Shown: one piece after another, positions 43,711-52,067 of the stretch
Numbering within the stretch: position 1 is the first letter of the stretch
How the letters are laid out: each line of letters starts with the position of its first letter
Source: an uncultured Tessaracoccus sp.
Lineage (GTDB): Bacteria > Actinomycetota > Actinomycetes > Propionibacteriales > Propionibacteriaceae
Reading direction: 5' to 3'
DNA: 64,000 nucleotides
Assembly: GCF_947286155.1 (NCBI RefSeq)
Contig: NZ_CAMYPD010000006.1
Location: 15,153 to 79,152 of the forward strand
Translations under genes and position numbers: made by a program
The notes under the pieces: generated by a model
The model's database searches: none
The model's input: the letters and a program-made list of their open reading frames with translations, nothing else
Told to the model about the DNA's origin: nothing

Positions 43711-44150
43711 CCACCGTCCTCAAACCAGCCGTCACGTGGAACGGCGACACCGATCAACCCGCAACTCTTGAAGAGATGGTCGGCTACGAGCGGCCTCTCC
43801 AGTCGCTCGACGCCAAGAGTAACTACGCATACTGCTTGTGGCACTACCCCGCCGACGCTGAGTTCGAGGCCCCCACCTGGCTTTCGCACTACCTTCAGTG
43901 CGCCGGCGCGGCCGAACGAATGACGGTTGAACTCCGCGTCACCCACGATGACGGGTCCTACAACCACTGGGGGCTCGGCCGGGCGCCGCTCACGAGCGAA
44001 GCGACCGAGCGGGTCGTCTGGGGTCAGGGGCAGAGCATGATCCATCCAGAAGAAGTTTGGACCGCCGAGCAAGCAGCGCCCCTGTTCGAGCAGTACTCCC
44101 GTGAACGCACCATCCCCGACTGGGTTCATCGACGTGAACTCGACGTTTGA
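43707..44150 (+). CDS. hypothetical protein coupled to the ABC-F gene
   Basis: This 147-residue soluble protein starts at an ATG overlapping the stop of the ABC-F gene (ATGA), with a GAAGG site upstream. I do not recognise the family. Visible features are several Trp/Tyr-rich stretches (NYAYCLWHYPADAEFE, WLSHYLQCAGAAERM), the strand RMTVELRVTHDDGSY, and a C-terminus DWVHRRELDV. It has no signal peptide and no membrane helix. Translational coupling to an ABC-F ATPase suggests a shared role, possibly a modifying or sensing factor for the same compound. No homologue is known to me. Confidence 0.6.
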   Translation: MTTVLKPAVTWNGDTDQPATLEEMVGYERPLQSLDAKSNYAYCLWHYPADAEFEAPTWLSHYLQCAGAAERMTVELRVTHDDGSYNHWGLGRAPLTSEATERVVWGQGQSMIHPEEVWTAEQAAPLFEQYSRERTIPDWVHRRELDV

Positions 44151-44245
44151 TCTGGCACTACCGATCACTGTGAGCAACAGCACCGCGGAGACGCAAGGTC
44201 GTTGCGCGAGGCACATGCCCCACGCAACGCCCTTGCATCCGAACG

Positions 44246-47098
44246 TTAGCTGCAGCCGCTGGTGGCGCCGCAACCTTCACAGGCGTAGCAGGAACCCGAC
44301 GGACGCATCTTGGTGCCGCAGGTCATGCACAGCGGCGCATCGATGGCGTGGCCCGTCATGTTCTCCAGCAGTTCCGCTGTCGTGTGGGCGTCGATGAGCG
44401 ACGGTTGGCGAGCACCGTCGACGTCGAAGTTGTCGGCGTCGTCGTTACGCAGCTGCTCGTACTCGGGCAGTGAGGACTCATCCTCTTCCGAAACGTACTC
44501 GCCGGTCTGGACGTATCGGGCGCGCTCGGCCGCGGTGTAGATGCCCAGCTCGGAGCGGTCGTCGAAGTCGAGGTAATCGAGCGCGAGACGACGGAAGATG
44601 TAGTCCATGATGGACTGCGCGATGCGGATGTCCTGGTCGTCGGTCATGCCTGCGGGCTCGAACTTCAAGTTGGTGAACTTCTGCACGAAACTCTCCAGCG
44701 GCACGCCGTACTGCAGACCGATGGATACCGCGATCGAGAACGCATCCATCACGCCCGAGAGCGTCGAGCCCTGCTTACCCAAGCGGAGGAACACCTCACC
44801 CAGGCGGCCATCATCGTACGACGACGACGTCATGTAGCCTTCGGCACCGCTCACGGAGAAACTGGTGGTGCGCGACATTCGCGACTTCGGCAGGCGTTCA
44901 CGCTTCGGGCGGTACACCACCTTTTCAACGATCTTCTCTTCCACCTCCTTGGCGGATTCGCTCTGCTTCTTGCCGTCGGAGAGCGGCTGGCCCACCTTGC
45001 AGTTGTCGCGGTACACAGCCAGCGCCTTGAGCCCCAGCTTCCAGCCCTGCATGTACACGTCGGCGATGTCTTCGACGGTGGCCGACTCGGGGAGGTTTAC
45101 CGTCTTAGAGATTGCGCCGGAGAGGAAGGGCTGGACCGCGGCCATCATGCGCACGTGGCCCATAGGCTTGATGGAGCGTTGCCCCATCGCGGTATCGAAG
45201 ACTTCGTAATGGCGTTCCTCGAGGTGCGGAGCGCCAATGACGTGACCATGTTCGGAGATGAAGTCGACGATCTCGGTGATCTGCGTCTCGTCGTAGCCGA
45301 ACTTCTGCAGCGCCCTCGGGATGGTCTGGTTCACGATCTGCATGGAACCGCCACCGACAAGCTTCTTGAACTTCACCAGGGAGAAGTCGGGCTCGATGCC
45401 GGTGGTGTCGCAGTCCATCATGAAGCCGATGGTGCCGGTGGGAGCCAGCAGTGAGGCCTGTGCGTTGCGGAAGCCATCGGCCGCGCCGAGTTCGATCACC
45501 TTCGCCCACTCGCGAGACGCAGCGGCGTGGATGCCCTGGTCTTCTGGCATCGGCTTGAAGCTCTCGTTGGCAGCCTGGTGCTTGCGCATGACTTGCTGGT
45601 GCGCATCGGCGTTCTCTGCATACCCGGCGTACGGGCCAACCACTGCGGCGAGTTCCGCCGAGCGTCGGTACGACGCGGCGGTCATCAACGACGTGATCGC
45701 TGCGGCCGTCGAGCGGCCACCCTCGGTGTCGTAGCCCTTGCCTGTGGCCATGAGCAGCGCGCCGAGGTTGGCGTACCCGATGCCGAGCTGGCGGAAGTTG
45801 CGCGTCGTCTCACCAATTGCCTGTGTCGGGAAATCCGCGAAGCAGATGGAGATATCCATGGCGGTGAAGATGAGCTCTACGGCCTTCACGAAGCGCTCGA
45901 CGTCGAACGTGCCGTCGGCGTTCAGGAACTTCAGCAGGTTCAGCGACGCGAGGTTGCAGGAGCTGTTATCGAGGCTCATGTACTCCGAGCAGGGGTTGGA
46001 CGCCGTGATGCGGCCGGTGACGGGGTTGGTGTGCCAGGCGTTGATGGTGTCGTCATACTGAATGCCCGGGTCGGCGCACTCCCACGCCGCCTTGGCGATC
46101 TTCTCGAACAGCTCCTTGGCATCCACCTCTTCGATGACTTCACCAGTGTGCCGAGCCTTGAGACCAAACTTGTCCCCGGCTTCGACTGCCCGCATGAATT
46201 CATCGTTGACGCGCACCGAGTTGTTGGCGTTTTGGTACTGCACCGACGTGATGTCTTTGCCACCAAGATCCATGTCGAAGCCCGCATCACGCAGCGCGCG
46301 GATCTTGTCTTCCTCGCGAGCCTTCGTCTCGACGAACTCCTCGATATCGGGGTGGTCGACGTCGAGCACCACCATCTTTGCAGCACGACGGGTAGCGCCG
46401 CCTGACTTGATGGTGCCGGCGGATGCGTCTGCTCCGCGCATGAAAGACACCGGGCCGGAAGCAGTGCCGCCGGAGCTCAGCAGCTCCTTCGAGGAGCGGA
46501 TGCGGGAAAGGTTGAGGCCTGCACCGGAGCCCCCCTTGAAGATAAATCCCTCTTCCTTGTACCAGTTGAGGATGGACTCCATGGAGTCGTCGACGGAGAG
46601 GATGAAGCAGGCGCTCACCTGTTGCGGCGATGAGGTGCCGACGTTGAACCACACGGGGGAGTTGAAAGCAAAGACCTGGTTCAGCAGCATCCAGGTGAGC
46701 TCTTCTTCGAAGATCTTGGCGTCGTCTTCAGTGGCGAAGTAGCCGAACTCGCGACCGGCTTCGACGTACTTGCCGACGACGCGGTCGATCAGCGTCTTGA
46801 GACTAGCTTCACGCTGAGCGGTGCCAACGGCTCCGCGGAAGTACTTGGTGGTGACGATGGTGGAGGCGTTAATGCTCCACGCCTTGGGGAATTCGACACC
46901 ATGCTGCTCGAAGACGGTCTCGCCCGTCTTCCAGTTGGTCTGCACGACGTCGCGCAGTTCCCACTCTTGCTCGTCGTAGGGGTGCACACCCTCCGTCGTG
47001 AATACTCGCTCGATCGTGAGGCCGCTGGGTGCCTTCTTCGTCGAGCGTGCTTTGCCTGCTGTACGCCCGCTGGCGCCTTTGGTGGCGTTCGCCGTCAT
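44246..47098 (-). CDS. nrdJ: vitamin B12-dependent ribonucleotide reductase (class II)
   Basis: This 950-residue class II reductase converts ribonucleotides to deoxyribonucleotides using adenosylcobalamin, without oxygen. The catalytic barrel is recognised by SPVWFNVG, FMRGADASAGTIKSGG, NPCSEYMSLDNSSCNLASLNL and PTGTIGFMMDCDTTGIEPD. The C-terminus has the zinc-ribbon pair CMTCGTKM and CYACEGCG, ending GCS. A Lys/Thr/Ala-rich N-terminus precedes the core. The ATG at 47098 lies 15 bases after nrdR, forming a two-gene operon with the repressor that senses dATP. No B12 riboswitch was found ahead of the pair. Confidence 0.97.
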   Translation of the reverse strand: MTANATKGASGRTAGKARSTKKAPSGLTIERVFTTEGVHPYDEQEWELRDVVQTNWKTGETVFEQHGVEFPKAWSINASTIVTTKYFRGAVGTAQREASLKTLIDRVVGKYVEAGREFGYFATEDDAKIFEEELTWMLLNQVFAFNSPVWFNVGTSSPQQVSACFILSVDDSMESILNWYKEEGFIFKGGSGAGLNLSRIRSSKELLSSGGTASGPVSFMRGADASAGTIKSGGATRRAAKMVVLDVDHPDIEEFVETKAREEDKIRALRDAGFDMDLGGKDITSVQYQNANNSVRVNDEFMRAVEAGDKFGLKARHTGEVIEEVDAKELFEKIAKAAWECADPGIQYDDTINAWHTNPVTGRITASNPCSEYMSLDNSSCNLASLNLLKFLNADGTFDVERFVKAVELIFTAMDISICFADFPTQAIGETTRNFRQLGIGYANLGALLMATGKGYDTEGGRSTAAAITSLMTAASYRRSAELAAVVGPYAGYAENADAHQQVMRKHQAANESFKPMPEDQGIHAAASREWAKVIELGAADGFRNAQASLLAPTGTIGFMMDCDTTGIEPDFSLVKFKKLVGGGSMQIVNQTIPRALQKFGYDETQITEIVDFISEHGHVIGAPHLEERHYEVFDTAMGQRSIKPMGHVRMMAAVQPFLSGAISKTVNLPESATVEDIADVYMQGWKLGLKALAVYRDNCKVGQPLSDGKKQSESAKEVEEKIVEKVVYRPKRERLPKSRMSRTTSFSVSGAEGYMTSSSYDDGRLGEVFLRLGKQGSTLSGVMDAFSIAVSIGLQYGVPLESFVQKFTNLKFEPAGMTDDQDIRIAQSIMDYIFRRLALDYLDFDDRSELGIYTAAERARYVQTGEYVSEEDESSLPEYEQLRNDDADNFDVDGARQPSLIDAHTTAELLENMTGHAIDAPLCMTCGTKMRPSGSCYACEGCGATSGCS

Positions 47099-47113
47099 CT
47101 CTTACTCTCCCAA

Positions 47114-47638
47114 TTAACCGATGAGTGGTTCTTGCATCGTGCCCCGGTGTCTTCTTCCGGAGGTACTTGGCGTCGAGCCCTTCTGCTGGTCGGGCTCGAC
47201 CTCGTTCATGTCGTCGATCTCGCGCACAAAATCGTCGACGGATTCGAAATTCTTGTAGACGGACGCGAATCGCAAGTAGGCCACGGAGTCAAGCCGCGCC
47301 AGCGGGCCAAGGATGGCCACGCCTACCTGCTCTGCCGGAATCTCAGCAACCCCTGCAGAACGAAGATTCTCTTCCACTTCTTGTCCGAGTGCCGCAAGTT
47401 GGTCAGGTGTGACGGGCCGGCCCTGGCAAGCCTTGGACACGCCTTTGATGACCTTCTCGCGGCTAAAGGGCTCGATCACCCCGGAACGTTTCACCACTGT
47501 CAGGACTACCTGCTCCAGCGTGGTGAATTTCCTGTCACATGCGACGCAGGTGCGACGTCGACGAATTGCGGAACCGTCCTCTGTTGCACGCGAATCTGAC
47601 ACTCGGGTGTCAGAGTTACGGCAGAACGGGCAGTGCAC
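47114..47638 (-). CDS. nrdR: transcriptional repressor NrdR
   Basis: This 174-residue repressor of ribonucleotide reductase genes has an N-terminal zinc ribbon (CPFCRNSDTRVSDSR, then CVACDRKFTTLE) and a central ATP-cone (VIKGVSKACQGRPV, LDSVAYLRFASVYKNF) that senses the ATP/dATP ratio. The C-terminus extends about 20 Ser/Arg/Gly residues beyond typical NrdR. The start is GTG at 47638, after GGAAAGG. It precedes nrdJ with a 15-base gap. A NrdR-box-like palindrome lies about 100 bases upstream, suggesting autoregulation. Confidence 0.95.
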   Translation of the reverse strand: MHCPFCRNSDTRVSDSRATEDGSAIRRRRTCVACDRKFTTLEQVVLTVVKRSGVIEPFSREKVIKGVSKACQGRPVTPDQLAALGQEVEENLRSAGVAEIPAEQVGVAILGPLARLDSVAYLRFASVYKNFESVDDFVREIDDMNEVEPDQQKGSTPSTSGRRHRGTMQEPLIG

Positions 47639-47730
47639 TTCGAGGACCTTTCCAGCGTGATCGGGCGACCCAGCTAATTACACCCGACACCCCCGAAAAA
47701 CACAAGCCCTTGGGGAATGACGTCGGTGTA

Positions 47731-47748
47731 ACTACTAGATATAGGGGG
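47731..47748. promoter_or_regulatory. NrdR-box-like palindrome upstream of nrdR
   Basis: The element ACTACTAGATATAGGGGG contains the imperfect dyad CTAGATATAG (CTATATCTAG on the other strand), close to the ACACTATATCTAGTGT core of actinobacterial NrdR boxes. Only one copy was found, whereas NrdR usually binds a tandem pair. Confidence 0.55.
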
Positions 47749-47797
47749 TACGCTACGCAGCCGCCAGCGGAAGGTCAACAGCGACGCGCGGGGTAAT

Positions 47798-48127
47798 TCA
47801 GGGCTCGACGTGCGCCCACGCGGCCGCATCGGAAGCATCCGGCGTGGCGTGCATATCGGCAACTGCAGACACGTAGCCGGTGACCCCAACAACGCCGCCC
47901 GCGACCGCGATGAACCCAATGGCAAGCGACTTGATACGCAAACTCCACCTGGACGTCAGCGTGCCAGCAGAACGGACCTCACGGCGATCCACGATGCAGG
48001 ACGCCACCGTCTGACGAGGGAGCCCACGGCTGACCCGCCTGGGGTGCGCCTCAGCGATATGGGTATTCGGGCGCCCCACAGGTGCGTGCGACCGACGAGT
48101 GGAGAGACTCTTCATGACGGTGCTCAC
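47798..48127 (-). CDS. small membrane protein divergent from lexA, candidate SOS division inhibitor
   Basis: This 109-residue protein starts at GTG 48127 after GGAGTC. It has a basic N-terminal region of about 65 residues, one membrane segment (RIKSLAIGFIAVAGGVVGV, about 65-88) and a short acidic tail of about 20 residues. In mycobacteria and corynebacteria the gene between nrdR and lexA is an SOS-induced cell-division inhibitor or cell-wall hydrolase (Rv2719c, DivS). This one has no LysM or hydrolase domain, so only position, single-pass topology and the LexA-box-like site 20 bases upstream support the analogy. Confidence 0.55.
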   Translation of the reverse strand: MSTVMKSLSTRRSHAPVGRPNTHIAEAHPRRVSRGLPRQTVASCIVDRREVRSAGTLTSRWSLRIKSLAIGFIAVAGGVVGVTGYVSAVADMHATPDASDAAAWAHVEP

Positions 48128-48146
48128 AGCGACTCCTTACAGTGTG

Positions 48147-48162
48147 TCAAACGTTTGTTCGA
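48147..48162. promoter_or_regulatory. LexA box (SOS box), proximal to the small membrane-protein gene
   Basis: TCAAACGTTTGTTCGA differs at one position from the actinobacterial consensus TCGAAC-N4-GTTCGA. It lies 20 bases ahead of the GTG start of the minus-strand gene. Confidence 0.7.
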
Positions 48163-48190
48163 TTAGATAGTAGCTCATCGATTCGAGGTA

Positions 48191-48206
48191 TGCAACACAT
48201 GTTCGA
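48191..48206. promoter_or_regulatory. second LexA-box-like site in the lexA divergent region
   Basis: TGCAACACATGTTCGA has one perfect half (GTTCGA) and one degraded half. It is 29 bases from the first box toward lexA. Confidence 0.45.
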
Positions 48207-48300
48207 TAGTCCGCATTTCCTCGACACTGGACACCCCATCAGAGACCTCTGACAAAACTGCACAAGGCGCCGACACGCCCGCTCAAACCCAGCGCCGTTT

Positions 48301-48316
48301 TCGAACATGTGTAGGG
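48301..48316. promoter_or_regulatory. LexA-box-like site just upstream of the lexA start
   Basis: TCGAACATGTGTAGGG has a perfect left half and a weak right half. It overlaps TAGGGT (48312-48317), a -10 candidate placed to start RNA at or next to the ATG, so binding here would block lexA transcription. Confidence 0.5.
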
Positions 48317-48324
48317 TATGTGGC

Positions 48325-49050
48325 ATGACGACCCCGAATAAGCCACGTGGCAGCGGCCGCCCCTCACGAGCCGACATCGAAGCGGAGTTCGGCACTGGCG
48401 GGCCAGTTGAGCCTGGCCTCACTCCCCGTGCATCGAAGCTCCTGGGCATCATCCGCGAATCCATCAACCGCCACGGATACCCCCCCAGCGTGCGCGAGAT
48501 GGCGGAGCAAGCAGGGCTGTCCTCACCGTCGAGTGTCACCTACCAGCTGAAAGCGCTCGAGAAGGCCGGTTACCTCCGTCGCGACCCGAACCGCACCCGG
48601 GCCATGATGGTGATGGATCCTCTCACTGGAGAGCCCGAGGCCGCTGCCCCCGCTGCTGACAACGTCGACACACCGGGCGCCGTCTCAACACCTCTGGTCG
48701 GGCGTATCGCAGCCGGCGGGCCAATTCTTGCAGAGCAGCACATCGAAGACGTGTTTGCGCTGCCCGAACAGCTCGTCGGGCACGGTGACTTCTTCATGCT
48801 TGAGGTGAAGGGCGACTCGATGATCGAGGCCGCCATTTGCGAGGGCGACTGGGTGGTGGTTCGTCGCCAGCCCACCGCCGTCAACGGCGACATCGTCGCA
48901 GCACTGCTCGACGACGAAGCCACCGTGAAAACCTTCAAGCGTGACGGCAACCAGGTGTGGCTACTTCCACACAACGAGCGCTACTCCCCCATTGACGGCA
49001 ACCACGCCACCATCATGGGCAAGATCGTCGCGGTCATGCGCCGCGTGTAA
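48325..49050 (+). CDS. lexA: SOS response repressor LexA
   Basis: This 241-residue repressor silences SOS genes until RecA-bound single-stranded DNA triggers self-cleavage. The N-terminal winged helix (LTPRASKLLGIIRESINRHG, VREMAEQAGLSSPSSVTYQLKAL) binds the SOS box. The hinge is Pro/Ala-rich at about 100-115. The cleavage site is Ala130-Gly131 in AAGGPI, with the catalytic Ser165 in GDSMIEAAI and Lys202 in ATVKTFKR. I start at ATG 48325; a frame from 48307 adds residues outside the family. No ribosome site precedes it, and the -10 candidate suggests a leaderless mRNA. Confidence 0.96.
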   Translation: MTTPNKPRGSGRPSRADIEAEFGTGGPVEPGLTPRASKLLGIIRESINRHGYPPSVREMAEQAGLSSPSSVTYQLKALEKAGYLRRDPNRTRAMMVMDPLTGEPEAAAPAADNVDTPGAVSTPLVGRIAAGGPILAEQHIEDVFALPEQLVGHGDFFMLEVKGDSMIEAAICEGDWVVVRRQPTAVNGDIVAALLDDEATVKTFKRDGNQVWLLPHNERYSPIDGNHATIMGKIVAVMRRV

Positions 49051-49068
49051 CCCGTAGCTGGTTACACG
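49044..49068. terminator. inverted repeat between lexA and pntB ends
   Basis: CGTGTAAC and GTTACACG are perfect 8-base arms around a 9-base loop covering both convergent stop codons. The repeat arises because both genes end in codons GTG TAA. No T-run, so termination is uncertain. Confidence 0.4.
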
Positions 49069-50465
49069 TTCGCAGGAGTCGGGAGCTCAGCGACGAGATT
49101 GTTGGTCGATTCCTTGGCGTCGCCAAAGTACATCAGCGAATTCTCGTTGAAGAACAGCGGGTTCTGCACACCCGCGTAGCCTGCACTCATCGAGCGCTTG
49201 AACACCACGACGTGCTTGGCTTCCCACACCTTCAGCACGGGCATGCCCGAGATTGGCGACCCCGGTTCATTCGCAGCGGGGTTGACCGTGTCGTTGGCGC
49301 CGATGACGAGCACGACATCTGCACTGCCGAAGTCGTCGTTAATCTCGTCCATTTCGAACACGATGTCGTAGGGCACCTTGGCTTCCGCGAGCAGCACGTT
49401 CATGTGCCCAGGCAGTCGGCCAGCAACCGGATGGATGGCGAACGCCACCTCCGTGCCGTTGGCCTGCAAACGCTGTGTCAGCTCCGCCACGGGATACTGC
49501 GCCTGCGCGACCGCCATGCCGTAGCCGGGCGCGATCACGACCTTCTTCGCATCTCGCAGCAATCCCGCGACGTCCTCCGTCGTGGCGGTGGTGTACTCGC
49601 CCATCTCACCTTGCTCAGCAGGAGCAGCATCGCCGAACCCGCCCAGAATCACCGACGTGAACGAACGGTTCATCGCCTTGCACATGATGTACGAGAGGAT
49701 CGCGCCGGAGGCACCCACCAGGGCACCGGTGATGATGAGGATCGACATGTCAAGCATGAAGCCCGACGCCGCAGCGGCCCAGCCTGAGTACGAGTTCAGC
49801 ATCGAAATCACGACGGGCATGTCGGCGCCGCCGATGGCCGCCACCAGGTGGAAGCCCAGGAACAGCGCGAGCACCGTCATGATGACGAGGGGAATGATTG
49901 ACTGGGTATTGCAGTACCAGAACCCCAGCGCAAGCATCACAATGACGTTGATGAGGTTCAGCCAATGCCTGGCGGGCAGCATGAGCGGCTTAGATGCGAG
50001 CTTGCCGTTAAGCTTGCCCCACGCCACGAGCGAGCCGGTCAGCGTCACGGCACCAATCAGCACGCCGAGGTACACCTCGAGCAGGTGCAGCAGGTCTGCG
50101 CTCTCGCCGAGAATATGCACGTTGTACCCGACGAGCACCGCGGCGGCACCCACGAAGGAGTGGAGCAACGCGATGAGTTCCGGCATGCCTGTCATCTCAA
50201 CCTTGCGGGCGCGCCAGATGCCAATCATGCCGCCGATGGCGATGGCGACGTAGAGCGCCACCGCCGAGAACCACTGAATGTTCTCGCCCACGATGTCGGT
50301 GTAGGCAATCGCAAAGTTCGTCGCGACGACAGCAAGCACCATGCCCATGACGCCGAACGCGTTGCCGCGCTTGGCCGTTTCGTGCTTCGACAGCCCCGCA
50401 AGCGCGAGGATGAACATGATGCCGGAGAAGATGAATGTGGCGTTGATGAAGTTGGCGAGGTACAT
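49062..50465 (-). CDS. pntB: NAD(P) transhydrogenase subunit beta
   Basis: This 467-residue proton-translocating transhydrogenase subunit has about nine membrane helices, with a hydrophilic C-terminal NADP(H)-binding domain (dIII). Motifs include VIAPGYGMAVAQAQYPV, HPVAGRLPGHMNVLLAEA, DDFGSADVVLVIGANDTVNPAA and the final VVFKRSMSAGYAGVQNPLF. It works with PntA to pump protons while transferring hydride from NADH to NADP+. The start lies 2 bases after the pntA stop. Length is standard. Confidence 0.96.
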   Translation of the reverse strand: MYLANFINATFIFSGIMFILALAGLSKHETAKRGNAFGVMGMVLAVVATNFAIAYTDIVGENIQWFSAVALYVAIAIGGMIGIWRARKVEMTGMPELIALLHSFVGAAAVLVGYNVHILGESADLLHLLEVYLGVLIGAVTLTGSLVAWGKLNGKLASKPLMLPARHWLNLINVIVMLALGFWYCNTQSIIPLVIMTVLALFLGFHLVAAIGGADMPVVISMLNSYSGWAAAASGFMLDMSILIITGALVGASGAILSYIMCKAMNRSFTSVILGGFGDAAPAEQGEMGEYTTATTEDVAGLLRDAKKVVIAPGYGMAVAQAQYPVAELTQRLQANGTEVAFAIHPVAGRLPGHMNVLLAEAKVPYDIVFEMDEINDDFGSADVVLVIGANDTVNPAANEPGSPISGMPVLKVWEAKHVVVFKRSMSAGYAGVQNPLFFNENSLMYFGDAKESTNNLVAELPTPANV

Positions 50466-50467
50466 CG

Positions 50468-52000
50468 TCAGCCCTTCCTAAACATGTTCAGCATTCGGTG
50501 GGTGACGGTGAAGCCGCCGAACACGTTGATCGATGCGATAAGCACTGCGATGAAGGCAATGACTTTCACCGCAATGTTGTCGTGTGCGAGCTGTGTCATT
50601 GCACCCACGATGATGATGCCGGACACCGCGTTGGTGACGCTCATCAGTGGCGTGTGCAGCGCGTGCGTGACGTTCCAGACGACGTAGTAGCCGACGATGC
50701 ACGCCAACGCGAACACACCGAACAGGGTGACGAACGAGCTGGGCGCGATGGTGAGCAGCGCGATCATCGCGGCAGACCCGAGCCCTACCACTGCGACGGG
50801 CATCCACCACGGTTTGGGCGGCTTCGACGGCGCGGCCGGCGCTTCCGGCTCCACCGCGGGTGGCTGCGCCGCGGGCTGGGGCGCAGCAGAAACTTGAATG
50901 GGCGGCGGTGGGAACGTGACTTCCCCATCGCGAGCGACGGTCATGGTGCGAACGACTTCATCGTCGAAATCGATCACGATCTGCCCGTCCTTGCCCGGCG
51001 TCATGAGCTGCAGGGCGTTGACGAGGTTCGTGGCGTAGAGCTGCGACGCCTGCCCAGGCAACCGGGATGCCATGTCGGTGTACCCGATGATGGTGACGCC
51101 GCCGTCAGTGACGTAGCTCTCACCTCTGCGGGTGAGTTCGCAGTTGCCACCGCCGAGCGCCGCCAGGTCGACGATCACTGAGCCCGGCTTCATCGACGCC
51201 ACCATGTCGGCGGTGATAAGCCTCGGCGAAGGCTTACCCGGGATGGCGGCCGTCGTGATGATGATGTCCACCTCGGCGGCTTGCTGGGCATAGAGTTCTG
51301 CGGCGCGTGCGGCGTAGTCAGCGCTCGCTTCCTTGGCGTAGCCGTCGGAGCTCACACCCTGGTCGGCGGCGACGTGTAGGAATTCGGCCCCCATGGATTC
51401 GACCTGCTCAGCCGTTTCCGGGCGAACGTCGGTGGCCCGCACGATGGCGCCCAGCGAGTTGGCGGCGCCAATGGCAGCCAGGCCGGCGACGCCGGTGCCC
51501 GCGACGAGCACCTTCGCGGGCGGCACCTTGCCTGCCGCGGTCACCTGTCCGGTGAAGAACCTGCCGAAGGCATGTGCCGCCTCGATCACGGCGCGGTAGC
51601 CGGAGATGTTCGCGAGCGAACTGAGCGCATCCAGGGCCTGGGCACGCGAGGTGCGCGGCACCATGTCCATGCTTAGCGCGGTCAGGCCAGCTGCCGCAAG
51701 TTGCTCGGTGAGCGTGATGTCTTGACGGGGGCCGAGGAAGGTGATGAGCACTGCACCTGGCCGCATCTGGCTGATCTGCTCCGGCGTGGGCGCATTCACG
51801 GCGACGACGATGTCGCAGTGCCAGGCTTCGTCGACGATCGAGGCGCCGGCGTCGAGGTATGCGTGATCCTCGAATGATGCCAGCTGCCCCGCACCCGATT
51901 CGACGAGCACGTTGTAACCGAGCTTTCGGAGGCCTTCCACGGATTTCGGTGTTGCCGCTACGCGCGCGTCACCCAGTTCCTTTGGTACACCAATATCCAT
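50468..52000 (-). CDS. pntA: NAD(P) transhydrogenase subunit alpha (fused PntAA-PntAB)
   Basis: This 510-residue protein joins the NAD(H)-binding dI domain to a C-terminal membrane part. The dI domain starts MDIGVPKELGDARVAATPKSV and contains LVAGTGVAGLAAIGAANSLGA (Rossmann motif). A Pro/Ala-rich linker leads to about four membrane helices ending FGGFTVTHRMLNMF. It is the fused form of PntA, unlike the split PntAA/PntAB of many bacteria. The start at the ATG of MDIGVP is preferred; a TTG at 52063 adds 21 residues not found in the family. The gene heads the pntA-pntB operon. Confidence 0.95.
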   Translation of the reverse strand: MDIGVPKELGDARVAATPKSVEGLRKLGYNVLVESGAGQLASFEDHAYLDAGASIVDEAWHCDIVVAVNAPTPEQISQMRPGAVLITFLGPRQDITLTEQLAAAGLTALSMDMVPRTSRAQALDALSSLANISGYRAVIEAAHAFGRFFTGQVTAAGKVPPAKVLVAGTGVAGLAAIGAANSLGAIVRATDVRPETAEQVESMGAEFLHVAADQGVSSDGYAKEASADYAARAAELYAQQAAEVDIIITTAAIPGKPSPRLITADMVASMKPGSVIVDLAALGGGNCELTRRGESYVTDGGVTIIGYTDMASRLPGQASQLYATNLVNALQLMTPGKDGQIVIDFDDEVVRTMTVARDGEVTFPPPPIQVSAAPQPAAQPPAVEPEAPAAPSKPPKPWWMPVAVVGLGSAAMIALLTIAPSSFVTLFGVFALACIVGYYVVWNVTHALHTPLMSVTNAVSGIIIVGAMTQLAHDNIAVKVIAFIAVLIASINVFGGFTVTHRMLNMFRKG

Positions 52001-52067
52001 GGCTCTTACCGTACCGACGAGCTCACTCGCGCTGACACCGGGGCAGGATTGACGCGGTATCAACTAC

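Noticed and set aside
44151..44245. Weak hairpin between the unknown gene and nrdJ
   Set aside because: GTTGCG/CGCAAC arms with poor inner pairing and no T-run.
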